39,631 nucleotides of DNA, taken from an uncultured Clostridia bacterium. GTDB lineage: Bacteria; Bacillota; Clostridia; TANB77; CAG-508. The notes beneath the pieces are model-generated. The model saw only the letters and a list, made by a program, of their open reading frames with translations. It was not told the DNA's origin and did not search any database. The stretch is taken from positions 1 through 39,631 of the forward strand of contig CAKPNI010000013.1 of assembly GCA_934168355.1 (NCBI GenBank), in the 5' to 3' direction. Shown piece by piece: positions 17,178-27,582 of this stretch. The position numbers and the translations under genes were made by a program. Within the stretch, counting starts at the first letter, position 1; each line of letters opens with the position of its first letter.

Positions 17178-19442
17178 ATGAACATACCACAAAAACTAAA
17201 AAGAAATATAATAGACAAAATATATCTAATAATACTTTGTATAAATATATTATTACTCAATATATTTATAGGTTCAACACACGAAGACCCAAGAACACTA
17301 ACACAAACAATTATAATCTTAGAAACAGCAATATATATAATAATATCAAAAATAAACAAAAAAGAAAAAATATTAATAAAAGGAAAAATAGATATAGTAG
17401 TAATTATAATGCTAATATCAACAATCATGCCACTAATATTTAAAACATATTGTTCACTAAGTTATACAATAGATATATTTTTAGAATATTTAACAGTATA
17501 TAGCATGTACATATTAGTTAGGAATTTGATAACAACACCAAAAAGAAAAGATATTCTTATAAATACAATATTGCTATCTTCAATATTAATAATCATATTT
17601 GGGATGGATAGACTAAATTTCAATGTATTCCAAAAGTTTTATGATATAACAAGAGCATCACAAGTAAAAGACATGAGAATGACATCAATAATTGGATATT
17701 GGAATGCGGTTTTTACATATATAGTATCATTAATGATAATAGCTTTGGGAAAATATATAGATATAAAAAATAAAAAAATTGCTGGAATATATGCAATGTA
17801 TGTTCAACTTGCAATGTATGCATTTTATTACTGTAATTCAAGGGCTGGAATGATAATATTTGTACTAATATTTATTGTGTATTTAATAAAAATAAAAGAT
17901 ACAAATAAAATAATAAAATCTATTTTATTAATAATAACAGCATTTGTATTTGTAGTTATTTTAGATAGAATAATTTATGCACATGGTAGCATTTTAGTAA
18001 TACTAATAGGAGTCATAACCACATTAATTTTTACATATATATTAAGTTTGGTATTTGACAAAATTATAAATAAAATTAAAATTGAAAATATAAAAAAGGC
18101 TACAAAAATTTTAACAATCGCGAGTGTTTCCTTTGTATTAATATATGTTTGTATCGCAAAAAATTACAGTAAACCAATGGAATTGGATAAATTTGAAAAT
18201 AACATAATGCTATATGATTTGAAAAATAATAACACATATAAAATAAAACTAGATCTTACACAAAATGAGGGAAAGAAGGTAACTGTAAAGGTTTCACAAA
18301 TAGATACTAAAAGAAAAAGAGTGTATTTATATAAAAATGTTTATACTCCAATAAATGGAAAGATAATTGATGAATTTGAAATACAAATAGCCCAAAACAA
18401 TTTAGACAAAGTTCAAATACAGTTTTTAACAGAGGATAATGGAAAAACAATTTTAAATAAGGTATATGTAAATGGAAAAGAAGAAATAGTAAATTATAAA
18501 TATTTACCAAATACGTTTATGAGACTTATAAAAACGTTAAGACCTAATAATGTAAGTATTACAGAAAGATTAAGTATGTATAGAAGTGGGGTTAAGTTAT
18601 TTAGTCAACATCCAATAGTAGGAAATGGTGGTAAGACATTTCAAAGTATGTATGTAAAAGTAAGAGAATATGCATACTCTGCTATGGAAGTACATAGCTT
18701 TTATATGGATATATTAATGGATTATGGTATTATTGGGACAACTGCATGTATTGGCATAATAGGAATTACTATATATAATTTTATAAAAAGAAAAGACAAA
18801 AACAATTTTATAAGTTTATCAATTTTTGTAAGTTGGATTTTCGTTGCAATACATACAATAATTGACTTTGATTTGGCATATATGTTAACACTTTCAAATT
18901 TTTATATTATGATAGCATTAATAAATGAAGAAGATAAAAGTTTTATAAAAAATACGCAAATCCTAGAATATGTAGTGTCAATTATTATGATAATTTGTGT
19001 TTTAACAAATTTATATAAATTACCTGGAGAAAAATTATATAGAGAGGGAAAATACAAAGAAGCAATGAAATATATTCCATATAATGTAAAAAATATGGAT
19101 GGATACATTAATAGTCAAGAAGAAGACCCTATACTAATTCAAAAAGTATTAATTAGATATTTAAGCAACGAAAAAAATATTAGACAATATAGAAACTTAA
19201 TGCAATTATGTAGTATATCTATGAATTTGATTGTAAGTAATAATATAGATGATGGCGCAAAGGGATTAAAAAAAGTTGTAGAATTAATGGAACATGATGA
19301 GATAATTGCCAAATATGACGAGTCTAATAAAGAATTATGGGAAGTGTATATTAAGGATATAAAAAAGGAACTACACAATTTAAATCAAAAACTAAATAAT
19401 AAAGAATTAGAAGAAATAGAAGAAAGAATAAATTGTTTATAA
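17178..19442 (+). CDS. O-antigen ligase/polymerase (Wzy_C)-like membrane protein
   Basis: A 754-aa polytopic protein with about twelve membrane helices in residues 15-330 and 525-630, an extracytoplasmic loop of about 150 residues between them, and the O-antigen-ligase signature G-N-G-G-K-T-F...E-V-H-S-F-Y-M-D-I-L-M-D-Y-G-I-I-G near 480-520. A soluble helical C-terminal region (about 635-754) follows. Such proteins polymerise or transfer lipid-linked glycans outside the membrane. Its place between glycosyltransferases and a Wzx flippase fits a Wzx/Wzy-type export route. The start follows GAAGGG (17166-17171). Confidence 0.85.
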   Translation: MNIPQKLKRNIIDKIYLIILCINILLLNIFIGSTHEDPRTLTQTIIILETAIYIIISKINKKEKILIKGKIDIVVIIMLISTIMPLIFKTYCSLSYTIDIFLEYLTVYSMYILVRNLITTPKRKDILINTILLSSILIIIFGMDRLNFNVFQKFYDITRASQVKDMRMTSIIGYWNAVFTYIVSLMIIALGKYIDIKNKKIAGIYAMYVQLAMYAFYYCNSRAGMIIFVLIFIVYLIKIKDTNKIIKSILLIITAFVFVVILDRIIYAHGSILVILIGVITTLIFTYILSLVFDKIINKIKIENIKKATKILTIASVSFVLIYVCIAKNYSKPMELDKFENNIMLYDLKNNNTYKIKLDLTQNEGKKVTVKVSQIDTKRKRVYLYKNVYTPINGKIIDEFEIQIAQNNLDKVQIQFLTEDNGKTILNKVYVNGKEEIVNYKYLPNTFMRLIKTLRPNNVSITERLSMYRSGVKLFSQHPIVGNGGKTFQSMYVKVREYAYSAMEVHSFYMDILMDYGIIGTTACIGIIGITIYNFIKRKDKNNFISLSIFVSWIFVAIHTIIDFDLAYMLTLSNFYIMIALINEEDKSFIKNTQILEYVVSIIMIICVLTNLYKLPGEKLYREGKYKEAMKYIPYNVKNMDGYINSQEEDPILIQKVLIRYLSNEKNIRQYRNLMQLCSISMNLIVSNNIDDGAKGLKKVVELMEHDEIIAKYDESNKELWEVYIKDIKKELHNLNQKLNNKELEEIEERINCL

Positions 19443-19464
19443 AATATATGGAAGGTTGATTATT

Positions 19465-20526
19465 GTGAAAAAAATTAGTATAATAGTGCCTGTGTATAAT
19501 ACAAAAGAAGAATATTTAAAAAAATGTATTAATTCAATATTAGATCAAACAATAATTAATGAGATAGAAGTAATTATAATAGATGACGGTTCTAATGAAA
19601 AAACTGCCCAAATATGTGATAAATATGGTTGTACATATGAAAATATAAATGTTATTCATCAAAAAAATCAAGGACCTGCTATTAGTAGAAATAATGGTAT
19701 GAAAATGGCAAAAGGTAAGTGGATAATGTTTGTTGATTCTGATGACTGGCTAGAAAGTAATATGGCAGAAAAATTATTAGAACTAGAGCAAGATGATATA
19801 GATATAATAATGACTTCATGTAACTTATGTTATAAAAAATATACTATTCCTGTAAATATGTTTAATGGAGAAAATAAAATTTGGTATAAAAATAAAGAAA
19901 AACTAGAACTCCAAATAATTACAAGTTTGATATTAGGAAAAAATAGTTATAATGCGAAATATTTGGTTATTCCTTGTGCCAAATTATATAGAAGAAGCTT
20001 TATAGAAAAAAATAAACTATATGATGTTTGTTCACTAAGATTCAAGGAAGATAATATTTTTAATTTATATTGTTTTGAAATGGCCAATAAGATAAAATAT
20101 AAAAATTATTGTTTGTATAATTATAGACAACGTGAAAAGTCTTTAATACATATAGATGATTTTGAAGTTATAGACCTGTATGAAGAGTATTTAATCGAGC
20201 AACATAGATTTATAAAAAGGTTTGAAAAAACACAAATTTTCGAAGAGGCACATTATATAAAAATGGTACAATCTATAGCTAACATTGTTGAAAAATATAT
20301 GATTAATAGTAAAATAAATTACAAAAAACAAAGAAAAAGACTAAAAGAATTGATGGATGATAATGAATTTAAAGAAGCCTTGGAAAAAGTGAATTTTAAA
20401 TATTTAAGCAAATATTTAAGGTTGATTGTTTTACTATTAAGATATAAAATGTATTGGTTATCTATAGAAATTATAAAAGTAGCTAATATAATAAAACAAG
20501 ATAAAGAAGGAGAATTGTATAAATAA
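19465..20526 (+). CDS. Family 2 glycosyltransferase, paralogue of the 13108 gene
   Basis: A 353-aa GT2 enzyme with I-S-I-I-V-P-V-Y-N-T at the start, I-I-D-D-G-S and the metal-binding D91-S-D-D-W. It matches the 13108 protein over the whole length (for example shared A-Q-I-C-D, V-I-H-Q-K-N-Q-G, W-I-M-F-V-D-S-D-D-W and I-F-N-L-Y-C-F-E), so the two arose by duplication. The GTG at 19465 is chosen over an in-frame TTG at 19456 because GGAAGG (19450-19455) is correctly spaced only for the GTG. Confidence 0.93.
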   Translation: MKKISIIVPVYNTKEEYLKKCINSILDQTIINEIEVIIIDDGSNEKTAQICDKYGCTYENINVIHQKNQGPAISRNNGMKMAKGKWIMFVDSDDWLESNMAEKLLELEQDDIDIIMTSCNLCYKKYTIPVNMFNGENKIWYKNKEKLELQIITSLILGKNSYNAKYLVIPCAKLYRRSFIEKNKLYDVCSLRFKEDNIFNLYCFEMANKIKYKNYCLYNYRQREKSLIHIDDFEVIDLYEEYLIEQHRFIKRFEKTQIFEEAHYIKMVQSIANIVEKYMINSKINYKKQRKRLKELMDDNEFKEALEKVNFKYLSKYLRLIVLLLRYKMYWLSIEIIKVANIIKQDKEGELYK

Positions 20527-20529
20527 ACA

Positions 20530-22038
20530 ATGAGAGGAAAAAAGTTACTAAAAAACATATCATTTACCCTCATATACCAAATAATAGCAATAATATCGGG
20601 ATTTATAGTACCAAAAGCCATAATTAGTCACTATGGCTCAAGTGTAAATGGATTAATAAGCTCAATTGCCCAATTTTTGGCATATATATACATAGTAGAA
20701 GGCGGAGTAAGTGCAATAATAAAATACTTGTTATATAAACCGATAGCGGAAAATAACAAAAATGAAATAGAAAAAATACTAAAAAGCACGCAAAATTTTT
20801 TTAAACATATATTATATATTTATATAATTTATGTTGGAATATTATGTGTGATTTATCCCAAAATTGTAGCTAATAATTTTGAGACATATTTTACAATTTC
20901 TCTAATAATAATAATTGCAATAAGTAGATTTTCAGAATATTTTATGGCAATGGAATATAATTTATACTTACAAGCAAATCAACAAAATTATATAATAGCA
21001 ATTGCAAATAGTATAACAATAACATTAAATACAATTATAACAGTAATATTAATAAAATTAAATTGTTCAATCATAACAATAAAAATAGCTAATACAATTA
21101 CATATATAATAAGGGCAGTAAGTTATAAAATATATGTGAAAAATAAATATAAAATAAATTTATCAAAAAAAATAGAAGAATACGAGATAAAACAAAAAAG
21201 AGATGCATTTGCACAACAAATAGCATATATAATTGATACTAATATAGATGTTGTGTTAATTACTTGCTTTTTAGGAACAGCAGAGGTTTCGGTATACATG
21301 GTATATATGTTAGTAATAAAAGGACTAAAAAGCATAATAACAGCTATAATGGGTGGTGTTGAAGCTACTTTTGGGGATATGTTTGCCAAAAAAGAATATG
21401 CTAATGCAAATAAAAAATTTTCTATTTATCAATTCTTTTATTTTAATATAATTTCAGTTTTATATAATTTATGTTTGTTACTAATTATACCATTTGTACA
21501 AATATATACAAATGGCATAACAGATGCAAATTATTTTAGACCAATATTTGCGGTATTAATAACAATTTCGGAATTTATATATGCAATAAAATATCCATAT
21601 GATTTATTAATAAATTCTGTAGGACATTTCAAACAAACCAAAAAATTTGCATATATGGAAGCTATAATAAATGTTATTTTATCATTAATTCTAATAAAAA
21701 AATTGGGATTAATAGGTGTTGCAATTGGGACTCTAATTGCTATGATATACAAAGGATGTATAGTTATATATTATTTTTCAAAAAAGATTTTAAAAAGAAC
21801 ATTAAAAATCGATTTGAGATTTTTAACTACACTACTTATACAATCTATTATAATAATGATAATTGGAAATGTAATATGCAAATATACTAGTGTTACAGGT
21901 TATATCAGTTGGATTAAACTAGCAATAATATTGGGAGCTGTGACTGTATGTATTAATGTAATCATAAGTTTTGCTTTAAATAATGAGATGTTTTTAAGTA
22001 TAATAAAGAATATAAAAAGGAACAGAAAATATGAATGA
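20530..22038 (+). CDS. Polysaccharide flippase (Wzx/MATE-like, PST family)
   Basis: A 502-aa protein with about 14 hydrophobic segments, few charged residues in between and the N-terminal G-F-I-V-P-K-A-I-I-S-H-Y-G-S pattern of the polysaccharide-transporter group of the MOP superfamily. It would move lipid-linked repeat units across the membrane for the Wzy-like protein at 17178. It starts three bases after the previous stop and overlaps the next gene by eight bases, so it is in an operon. Confidence 0.92.
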   Translation: MRGKKLLKNISFTLIYQIIAIISGFIVPKAIISHYGSSVNGLISSIAQFLAYIYIVEGGVSAIIKYLLYKPIAENNKNEIEKILKSTQNFFKHILYIYIIYVGILCVIYPKIVANNFETYFTISLIIIIAISRFSEYFMAMEYNLYLQANQQNYIIAIANSITITLNTIITVILIKLNCSIITIKIANTITYIIRAVSYKIYVKNKYKINLSKKIEEYEIKQKRDAFAQQIAYIIDTNIDVVLITCFLGTAEVSVYMVYMLVIKGLKSIITAIMGGVEATFGDMFAKKEYANANKKFSIYQFFYFNIISVLYNLCLLLIIPFVQIYTNGITDANYFRPIFAVLITISEFIYAIKYPYDLLINSVGHFKQTKKFAYMEAIINVILSLILIKKLGLIGVAIGTLIAMIYKGCIVIYYFSKKILKRTLKIDLRFLTTLLIQSIIIMIIGNVICKYTSVTGYISWIKLAIILGAVTVCINVIISFALNNEMFLSIIKNIKRNRKYE

Positions 22039-22837
22039 ATATTTAGTAAGCATAATAATACCTGTTTATAATTGTGGTAAATACATAAAAAAAACAATTG
22101 CATCTGTAAAAAAACAAAGCTATACAAATTGGGAATTAATAGTGGTAAATGATGGTTCAACAGATGAAAGTTTAAATGAGATTAAAGATGGAATAAAAGA
22201 TATAAAAGGAAAATCAACATTAATAAATTTGGAAAAAAATCATGGAGTGGCTATAGCAAGAAACACGGCACTGGAAAATGCAAAAGGCGATTTTATAGCA
22301 TATTTAGATGCAGATGATATGTGGGAAAAAGAAAAATTAAAAAAACAATTAGATTTTATGAAAAAAAATAATATAATTTTTTCATATACAAGCTATTCAA
22401 GAATAAGTGAAGACGAAAAATTTTTGAAAGTTGTAAAAGCACCAAATGTAACAACTTATAAAGATTTATTAAAAAACACTATAATGCTTACTTCAACAAT
22501 AATTATTGATGTAAGATATATTGACAAAAAAATGTTGCAAATGCCGAATTTAACTATATCAGAAGATACTCAAACATGGTTAAATATTTTAAAAACAGGA
22601 ATTAGAGCCTATGGATTAGATGAAAACTTAGCAGAATATAGGCAAAGAAGAGGGAGCGCATCATCTAACAAAATAAAATCCACAATTGGCATATGGAAAG
22701 TTTATAGAAAATATCAATTGATGGGTAGAATTAAAAGTTCTTATTATACATTGTTACATATAGTATATGCTATAAAAAAGAGGCTATTACTCATAGATAA
22801 CATACGAAAATTTACAAAAAATATATTAGAAAAATAA
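22031..22837 (+). CDS. Family 2 glycosyltransferase (TuaG-like)
   Basis: A 268-aa GT2 enzyme: V-S-I-I-I-P-V-Y-N-C at the start, V-V-N-D-G-S-T-D-E-S near 40, G-V-A-I-A-R-N-T-A-L, and D-A-D-D-M-W near 98. Its short length and pattern resemble the TuaG group of teichuronic-acid glycosyltransferases. Its ATG lies inside the flippase gene (8-base overlap). It is the last gene of the polysaccharide locus and is closed by a terminator. Confidence 0.94.
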   Translation: MNEYLVSIIIPVYNCGKYIKKTIASVKKQSYTNWELIVVNDGSTDESLNEIKDGIKDIKGKSTLINLEKNHGVAIARNTALENAKGDFIAYLDADDMWEKEKLKKQLDFMKKNNIIFSYTSYSRISEDEKFLKVVKAPNVTTYKDLLKNTIMLTSTIIIDVRYIDKKMLQMPNLTISEDTQTWLNILKTGIRAYGLDENLAEYRQRRGSASSNKIKSTIGIWKVYRKYQLMGRIKSSYYTLLHIVYAIKKRLLLIDNIRKFTKNILEK

Positions 22838-22879
22838 AAGTGAAAGTATCATATTTCCTTGATATTTTTACTTTTTTTT
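22836..22879 (+). terminator. Terminator closing the polysaccharide locus
   Basis: A 16-bp stem, fully paired if two G-T wobbles are allowed (AAAAGTGAAAGTATCA at 22836-22851; TGATATTTTTACTTTT at 22860-22875), followed by more T. It begins within the stop codon of the 22031 gene. Confidence 0.76.
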
Positions 22880-22887
22880 GTTACAAT
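22859..22887 (+). promoter_or_regulatory. Promoter of the murB operon
   Basis: TTGATA (22859-22864), 17 bases, TACAAT (22882-22887) with a TG one base before the -10. The -35 is part of the preceding terminator's right arm, so the two signals overlap. Confidence 0.66.
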
Positions 22888-22924
22888 GTAGAAGTCAAAA
22901 ATAAAATTAAAGGAGGCAAAGCAA

Positions 22925-23824
22925 ATGTTAAAGGAAGAAACTAGCATAAAAGAAAAAATAATATTTGATGAGCCTATGAAAAAACACACATCATTCAAAA
23001 TTGGAGGAATAGCAGACCAATTTATAAAAGTAGCAAACGAAACAGAATTAAAAGAATCAATAAATTATGCAAAAAAAGAAAACTTAAAAATAACAATAAT
23101 AGGAAATGGAAGCAATTTGCTAGTACTAGACAAAGGAATAAGAGGTTTAGTAATAAAAATAGATATACAAAAATTAGAAATAGAAAGAAAGGAAAAATAC
23201 GCAGAAATAACAGTAGGAAGTGGCTACAAAACCATGGCATTTGGAATAAAAATGCTAAACGAAGAACTATCAGGATTTGAAGAATTATCAGGCATTCCGG
23301 GAACAATTGGTGGAGCAATATTTATGAATGCAGGTGCATATGGAAGAGAAATAAAAGACATAAATATTTCAACAAAATGCATGGATTATGATGGAAACAT
23401 ATTTGAATTATCGAACAAAGAACAAGAATTTGAATACAGATCAAGTGTATTTAGTAAAAAAGACTATATTATACTGGAAACAAAACTAAAACTAGAATAT
23501 GGAAAAAAAGAAGAAATAAAGAAAAAAATGGACGAATATCTATTAAGCAGAAAAGAAAAACAACCTATTGAATATCCGTCAGCAGGAAGCACATTCAAAA
23601 GACAAGAGGGAGTAATTACTGCAAAATTAATTGACGAATGTGGGCTAAAAGGCTACCAAATAGGGGGAGCAAAAGTGTCTGAAAAACACGCAGGGTTTGT
23701 AATAAACTATGACAATGCAACAGCAAAAGATGTAATAAATTTAATAAAATACATAAAGGAAAAAGTAAATGAAAAATATGGAATAAAAATAAAAGAGGAA
23801 ATTAGAATAGTAGGTGAAGAATAG
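22925..23824 (+). CDS. murB: UDP-N-acetylenolpyruvoylglucosamine reductase MurB
   Basis: An FAD enzyme that reduces UDP-GlcNAc-enolpyruvate to UDP-MurNAc in peptidoglycan synthesis. The 299-aa protein has the FAD-binding segment G-N-G-S-N-L-L-V near 59, G-I-P-G-T-I-G-G-A-I-F-M-N-A-G-A-Y-G near 122-140, the catalytic Ser in Y-P-S-A-G-S-T-F-K-R near 220-230, and a final G-E-E. It has the type II length. The start has AAAGGAGG (22909-22916). yvcK follows after two bases, an arrangement common in Clostridia, although rapZ and whiA are missing. Confidence 0.97.
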   Translation: MLKEETSIKEKIIFDEPMKKHTSFKIGGIADQFIKVANETELKESINYAKKENLKITIIGNGSNLLVLDKGIRGLVIKIDIQKLEIERKEKYAEITVGSGYKTMAFGIKMLNEELSGFEELSGIPGTIGGAIFMNAGAYGREIKDINISTKCMDYDGNIFELSNKEQEFEYRSSVFSKKDYIILETKLKLEYGKKEEIKKKMDEYLLSRKEKQPIEYPSAGSTFKRQEGVITAKLIDECGLKGYQIGGAKVSEKHAGFVINYDNATAKDVINLIKYIKEKVNEKYGIKIKEEIRIVGEE

Positions 23825-23826
23825 GA

Positions 23827-25510
23827 ATGAAAGGAATATTTTATTGGTTTAAAGATAGCTCAAAAATGAAACGTTGGATAATGTTAATACTTGTAGGAAT
23901 AGTTTTTAGTTCATTTGGAATGGCAAATATGATTGTATCAGATGAGGCAATTACATTTGGTCAGGCAGCAAAAATAATTGCATATTTTGTTATAGGATTT
24001 ACTTGTGTGGTTTTAGGCTTAGTTTTTATAAATAAAAGAAATATGGAATTATTTATAGAAGCAACAGATGATAGACTAGATAAAGACGAAAAAGTAAATG
24101 TAAATTCACTAATTTTTAACAAAACAGTATATAACCAAGGACCTAAAATAGTTGTAATAGGTGGAGGAAGTGGATTAAACAATACTTTAGAAGGACTAAA
24201 AAAACATACAAGTAACATAACCGCAGTAGTTACAGTATCAGATTATGGAGAAAATTTTGGTCAAAATAACGAAAAAATGTTATATAGACAATTAGAAGAT
24301 ATCAAAAATGGAATAGGTTCACTTGCAGTTGATGATACAAGCAAAATGTCAGATTTACTAAACTACAGATTTAAAAGTGGAGCATTAAAAAATGTTGCAT
24401 TTTCAGATTTATATTTTGCCGCAATGGATGATATATCAAAATCTTCAGCACAAGCAGTAAAAGATAGTAACGCAATATTTAAAATTTGTGGAAAAGTACT
24501 TCCTGTAACAAAAGACAAAATGAAAATATGTGCAGAACTTGAAAATGGGTATCTAATAGAAGAAAAATCCAAAATTGCAGAAACAGTTTATGATAAATTA
24601 ACAAAAATAAATAGAGTATATCTAAATCCTACAAATTGCAAGGCATTGCCAGAAGTTATAGAAGCAATAAGAGAAGCAGATGGAATAATTATAGGTCCTC
24701 GGAAGCTTATATACAAATGTAATTCCAAACTTATTGGTAAATGGAGTATCAAGAGCAATAAGAGAATCAAAAGCAGTAAAATTATATGTATGTAATATAA
24801 TGACAGAACCGGGATTAACAGATAACTACTCAGTTGCAGACCATGTAAATGCAATTGTAGAGCACTGTGGAGAGGGTCTAATTGACTACTGTTTATATGA
24901 TACAGGAGAAGTTATCCCAGAATACATAAAAAAATACAACTTAGATGGAGCAGAACTTGTAGAACAAGATTTGTCAGACATTAAAGACAAAAGAGTAAAA
25001 TTTATAAAAGAAGATATGTCTGTTATAAAAGATGATTTTGTAAGACATAATAGTATGCTTATAGCTGACACTTTAATCAAAATTATATGTGATGATTTAA
25101 AATTCAAAGATAGACAAAACGAGCCAGAATATTTGATGATGAATTCAAAGCTACAAATGGACAAAGAAATCAAAAAAGAAATGATACGTCAAAATAAAAA
25201 CAAGAAAAATGATGGCAAAAAGCAAAAAAGCAAATCAAAAAGCAAGTTTGCAAGCAAATATAGTGACAGAATAGAATCTATAAAACATGCAGATGAAAAG
25301 GCAGAAAAAAGAAAAAGAGCAAGAATGATAAAAAAACAAACAGAACCTAAAAAAATCGAAGACCAAGAAAAAATAAGAGAAATGCTTAGACAAAAAGAAG
25401 AAATAATGAGAGCATATAGAGAAAGCAAGGAAAACAAAGAAGTTTCAAGGCCAAAAGATTATGACGAAATAAGAAAAGAAAAAATAGAAAGATTTAACAA
25501 GGGAAAATAA
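23827..25510 (+). CDS. yvcK: YvcK/GlmR-family protein, read through a +1 shift at CGG
   Basis: YvcK proteins bind UDP-sugars and tune carbon flow into cell-wall precursors. Two N-terminal helices (about 15-75) precede a CofD-like domain with V-V-I-G-G-G-S-G-L near 112-120. The first frame is canonical up to I-I-G-P (codon 291) and then turns to nonsense after a CGG at 24700-24702. Skipping that C resumes with G-S-L-Y-T-N-V-I-P-N-L-L-V, exactly the conserved continuation, and runs to 25510, giving 560 aa in total. The last 110 residues are a Lys-rich extension. A second oddity is S-D-Y-G-E-N-F-G where relatives have D-D-G-G-S-S-G. It could be a real pseudogene, but see findings. Confidence 0.9.
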
Positions 25511-25537
25511 AAAGGTTAGTAATTGGAGGAAATACGA

Positions 25538-27580
25538 ATGAAATTTGAGAAAAAAGACCTAGGATTAGAAAATGGACTAAAAAAAGAATGGATAATAACA
25601 AATGGTATAGGGGGATATAGTTCATCTACCATAATTGGAGCAAACACAAGAAAATATCATGGACTTTTAGTAAGCCCACTTTCTGCTCCTGCAAGAAGAT
25701 ATTTAATTTTATCTAAATTAGATGAAAGTATTGTTTTAGATGGAAGAAAACATGATTTATATACAAATGTGTGTAGAAATTATATATCACAAGGTTTCAG
25801 TTACTTGGAATCTTTTAGCAAAGAGATTTTGCCAGTATTTAAGTTTAAAGTAGAAGATACAGAAATTACAAAAGCCATATGCATGCAATATGGAAAAAAT
25901 ACGGTAGAAGTGTATTACAAAATAAGAAATGGAAATTCTAAAGCAAAGTTAGAATTAGCACCAATATTTAATTTTAGAGATTTTCATAGTATGAATACAA
26001 ATCATAATTTCGAACTTATACAAGAGGTAAAATCAAATAAAATAAAATTGGTTATAGATAAAAATATATCACATCCTGTATATATGAAAACATCAGAGGG
26101 AAATTATACTCAACATATAAACAATACATTTTATAACATGTTTTATATAGAAGAAGAAAAAAGAGGATTTTATCCAGAAGAAAATCATGTTGTAAGTGGA
26201 GTTTTTGAAATTGAAATAGAGCCAAATGAGGAAAAGGATATATCATTTATCTGTTCAATGGAAGAAAATATAGACGAAATAGATGCCAAAGCATTGATAG
26301 ATAACGAAATTATAAGAATAAATACAATCTACAATGAATCTCTATTGATAGATAACGGAAAAGAAAATAAGACGAAAGAAGAAATAGCAAAAGATGAATT
26401 GGCAAGAGAATATTTAATAGCAGCAGACAATTTTGTCGTATATAGACCAACATTCGGTTTACACACATTAATTGCAGGATATCCATGGTTTCTAGATTGG
26501 GGAAGAGATGCTTTAATATCATTTGAAGGCTTAACTTTAATACCAAGAAGATATGAAATAGCAAAAGATGTATTGCTTACATGTACTCGTGACATCAAAT
26601 ATGGATTATTGCCAAATGGATATTCAGAAGTAGATAATAGCCCATTATACAATAGTGCAGATAGTAGTTTATTATTATTTGAACAAGTGCAAAAATACTT
26701 AGAATATACAAATGATGATAAATTTATAAAAGAAAATATATATCCAAAATTAAAATTAATAATAGAAAATTATGCAAATGGAATAGACTTTGACAATAAC
26801 AATATCCACTTAGAAGATGATGGACTAATTTCATCAGGGACTGAAACTACGCAAAATACATGGATGGATGCCAAATACGGAGACTTTGCATTTACTCCAA
26901 GAAATGGTAAAGTAGTTGAGATAAATGCTTTATGGTATAATGCTTTAAAAATAATGGAAGTATTAAGCAAAAAATACGAGAAATTAGGAAAAAGAATTTT
27001 AAGCAAAAAATATAGCCAAATGGCAGAAGAATGTAAGGAATCATTTAATAAAAAATTCTATAATGGAAGAAGAAAGTGTTTATATGATGTAGTTGGAGAT
27101 GGAAAAATAAGACCAAACCAATTATTTAGCTTGGCTCTTACATACCCAGTTGTAGACCCAGCATCAGAAATGGCTGAAAATATTATAAGTGTTGTTGAGA
27201 AAAAATTGTTAAATAATTATGGTCTTAAAACATTAGCAAAAGGTGAGAAGAATTATGTTGATATATATGAGGGAGATGGCTTTAGAAGAGATGCAAGTTA
27301 TCATCAAGGAATTACTTGGCCTTGGCTTTTAGGATTGTATTATAATAGTTTGAGAAATATGAAGGCTTTTCAAAAGGATAAAGAAAAGAAGAAAGCTTTG
27401 GCTACTAAAATTGAGGAGTTTAAGAGGAAAACAGAGAAGACTTTTAGCAAGGAAATGAATGAGTCTGGATGCATTGGTTCTATTTCAGAACTTTATGATT
27501 CGAAGTCACCTTATTTGCCTAAGGGTGCTTTTGCACAAGGGTGGAGTGTGGCTGAAGTTTTTAGGATTATTTTTGGGTAG
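25538..27580 (+). CDS. Glycogen debranching enzyme (amylo-alpha-1,6-glucosidase, GH133 type)
   Basis: It hydrolyses alpha-1,6 branch stubs in glycogen or related glucans. The 680-aa protein has a bacterial N-terminal domain (about 1-260, with N-G-I-G-G-Y-S-S-S-T and R-K-Y-H-G-L-L-V) and an (alpha/alpha)6 catalytic domain (about 290-680) with W-F-L-D-W-G-R-D-A-L-I-S, F-T-P-R-N-G-K-V-V-E-I-N-A-L-W-Y-N-A-L and Y-H-Q-G-I-T-W-P-W. The ATG at 25538 with GGAGGA (25525-25530) is preferred to an in-frame TTG five codons upstream. No other glycogen genes are in the window. Confidence 0.93.
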   Translation: MKFEKKDLGLENGLKKEWIITNGIGGYSSSTIIGANTRKYHGLLVSPLSAPARRYLILSKLDESIVLDGRKHDLYTNVCRNYISQGFSYLESFSKEILPVFKFKVEDTEITKAICMQYGKNTVEVYYKIRNGNSKAKLELAPIFNFRDFHSMNTNHNFELIQEVKSNKIKLVIDKNISHPVYMKTSEGNYTQHINNTFYNMFYIEEEKRGFYPEENHVVSGVFEIEIEPNEEKDISFICSMEENIDEIDAKALIDNEIIRINTIYNESLLIDNGKENKTKEEIAKDELAREYLIAADNFVVYRPTFGLHTLIAGYPWFLDWGRDALISFEGLTLIPRRYEIAKDVLLTCTRDIKYGLLPNGYSEVDNSPLYNSADSSLLLFEQVQKYLEYTNDDKFIKENIYPKLKLIIENYANGIDFDNNNIHLEDDGLISSGTETTQNTWMDAKYGDFAFTPRNGKVVEINALWYNALKIMEVLSKKYEKLGKRILSKKYSQMAEECKESFNKKFYNGRRKCLYDVVGDGKIRPNQLFSLALTYPVVDPASEMAENIISVVEKKLLNNYGLKTLAKGEKNYVDIYEGDGFRRDASYHQGITWPWLLGLYYNSLRNMKAFQKDKEKKKALATKIEEFKRKTEKTFSKEMNESGCIGSISELYDSKSPYLPKGAFAQGWSVAEVFRIIFG

Positions 27581-27582
27581 TT

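Noticed and set aside
24734..25510. A separate gene starting at ATG 24734 after yvcK
   Set aside because: The sequence is the second half of YvcK; conserved residues (G-S-L-Y-T-N-V-I-P) lie upstream of that ATG in the same frame and there is no ribosome site.
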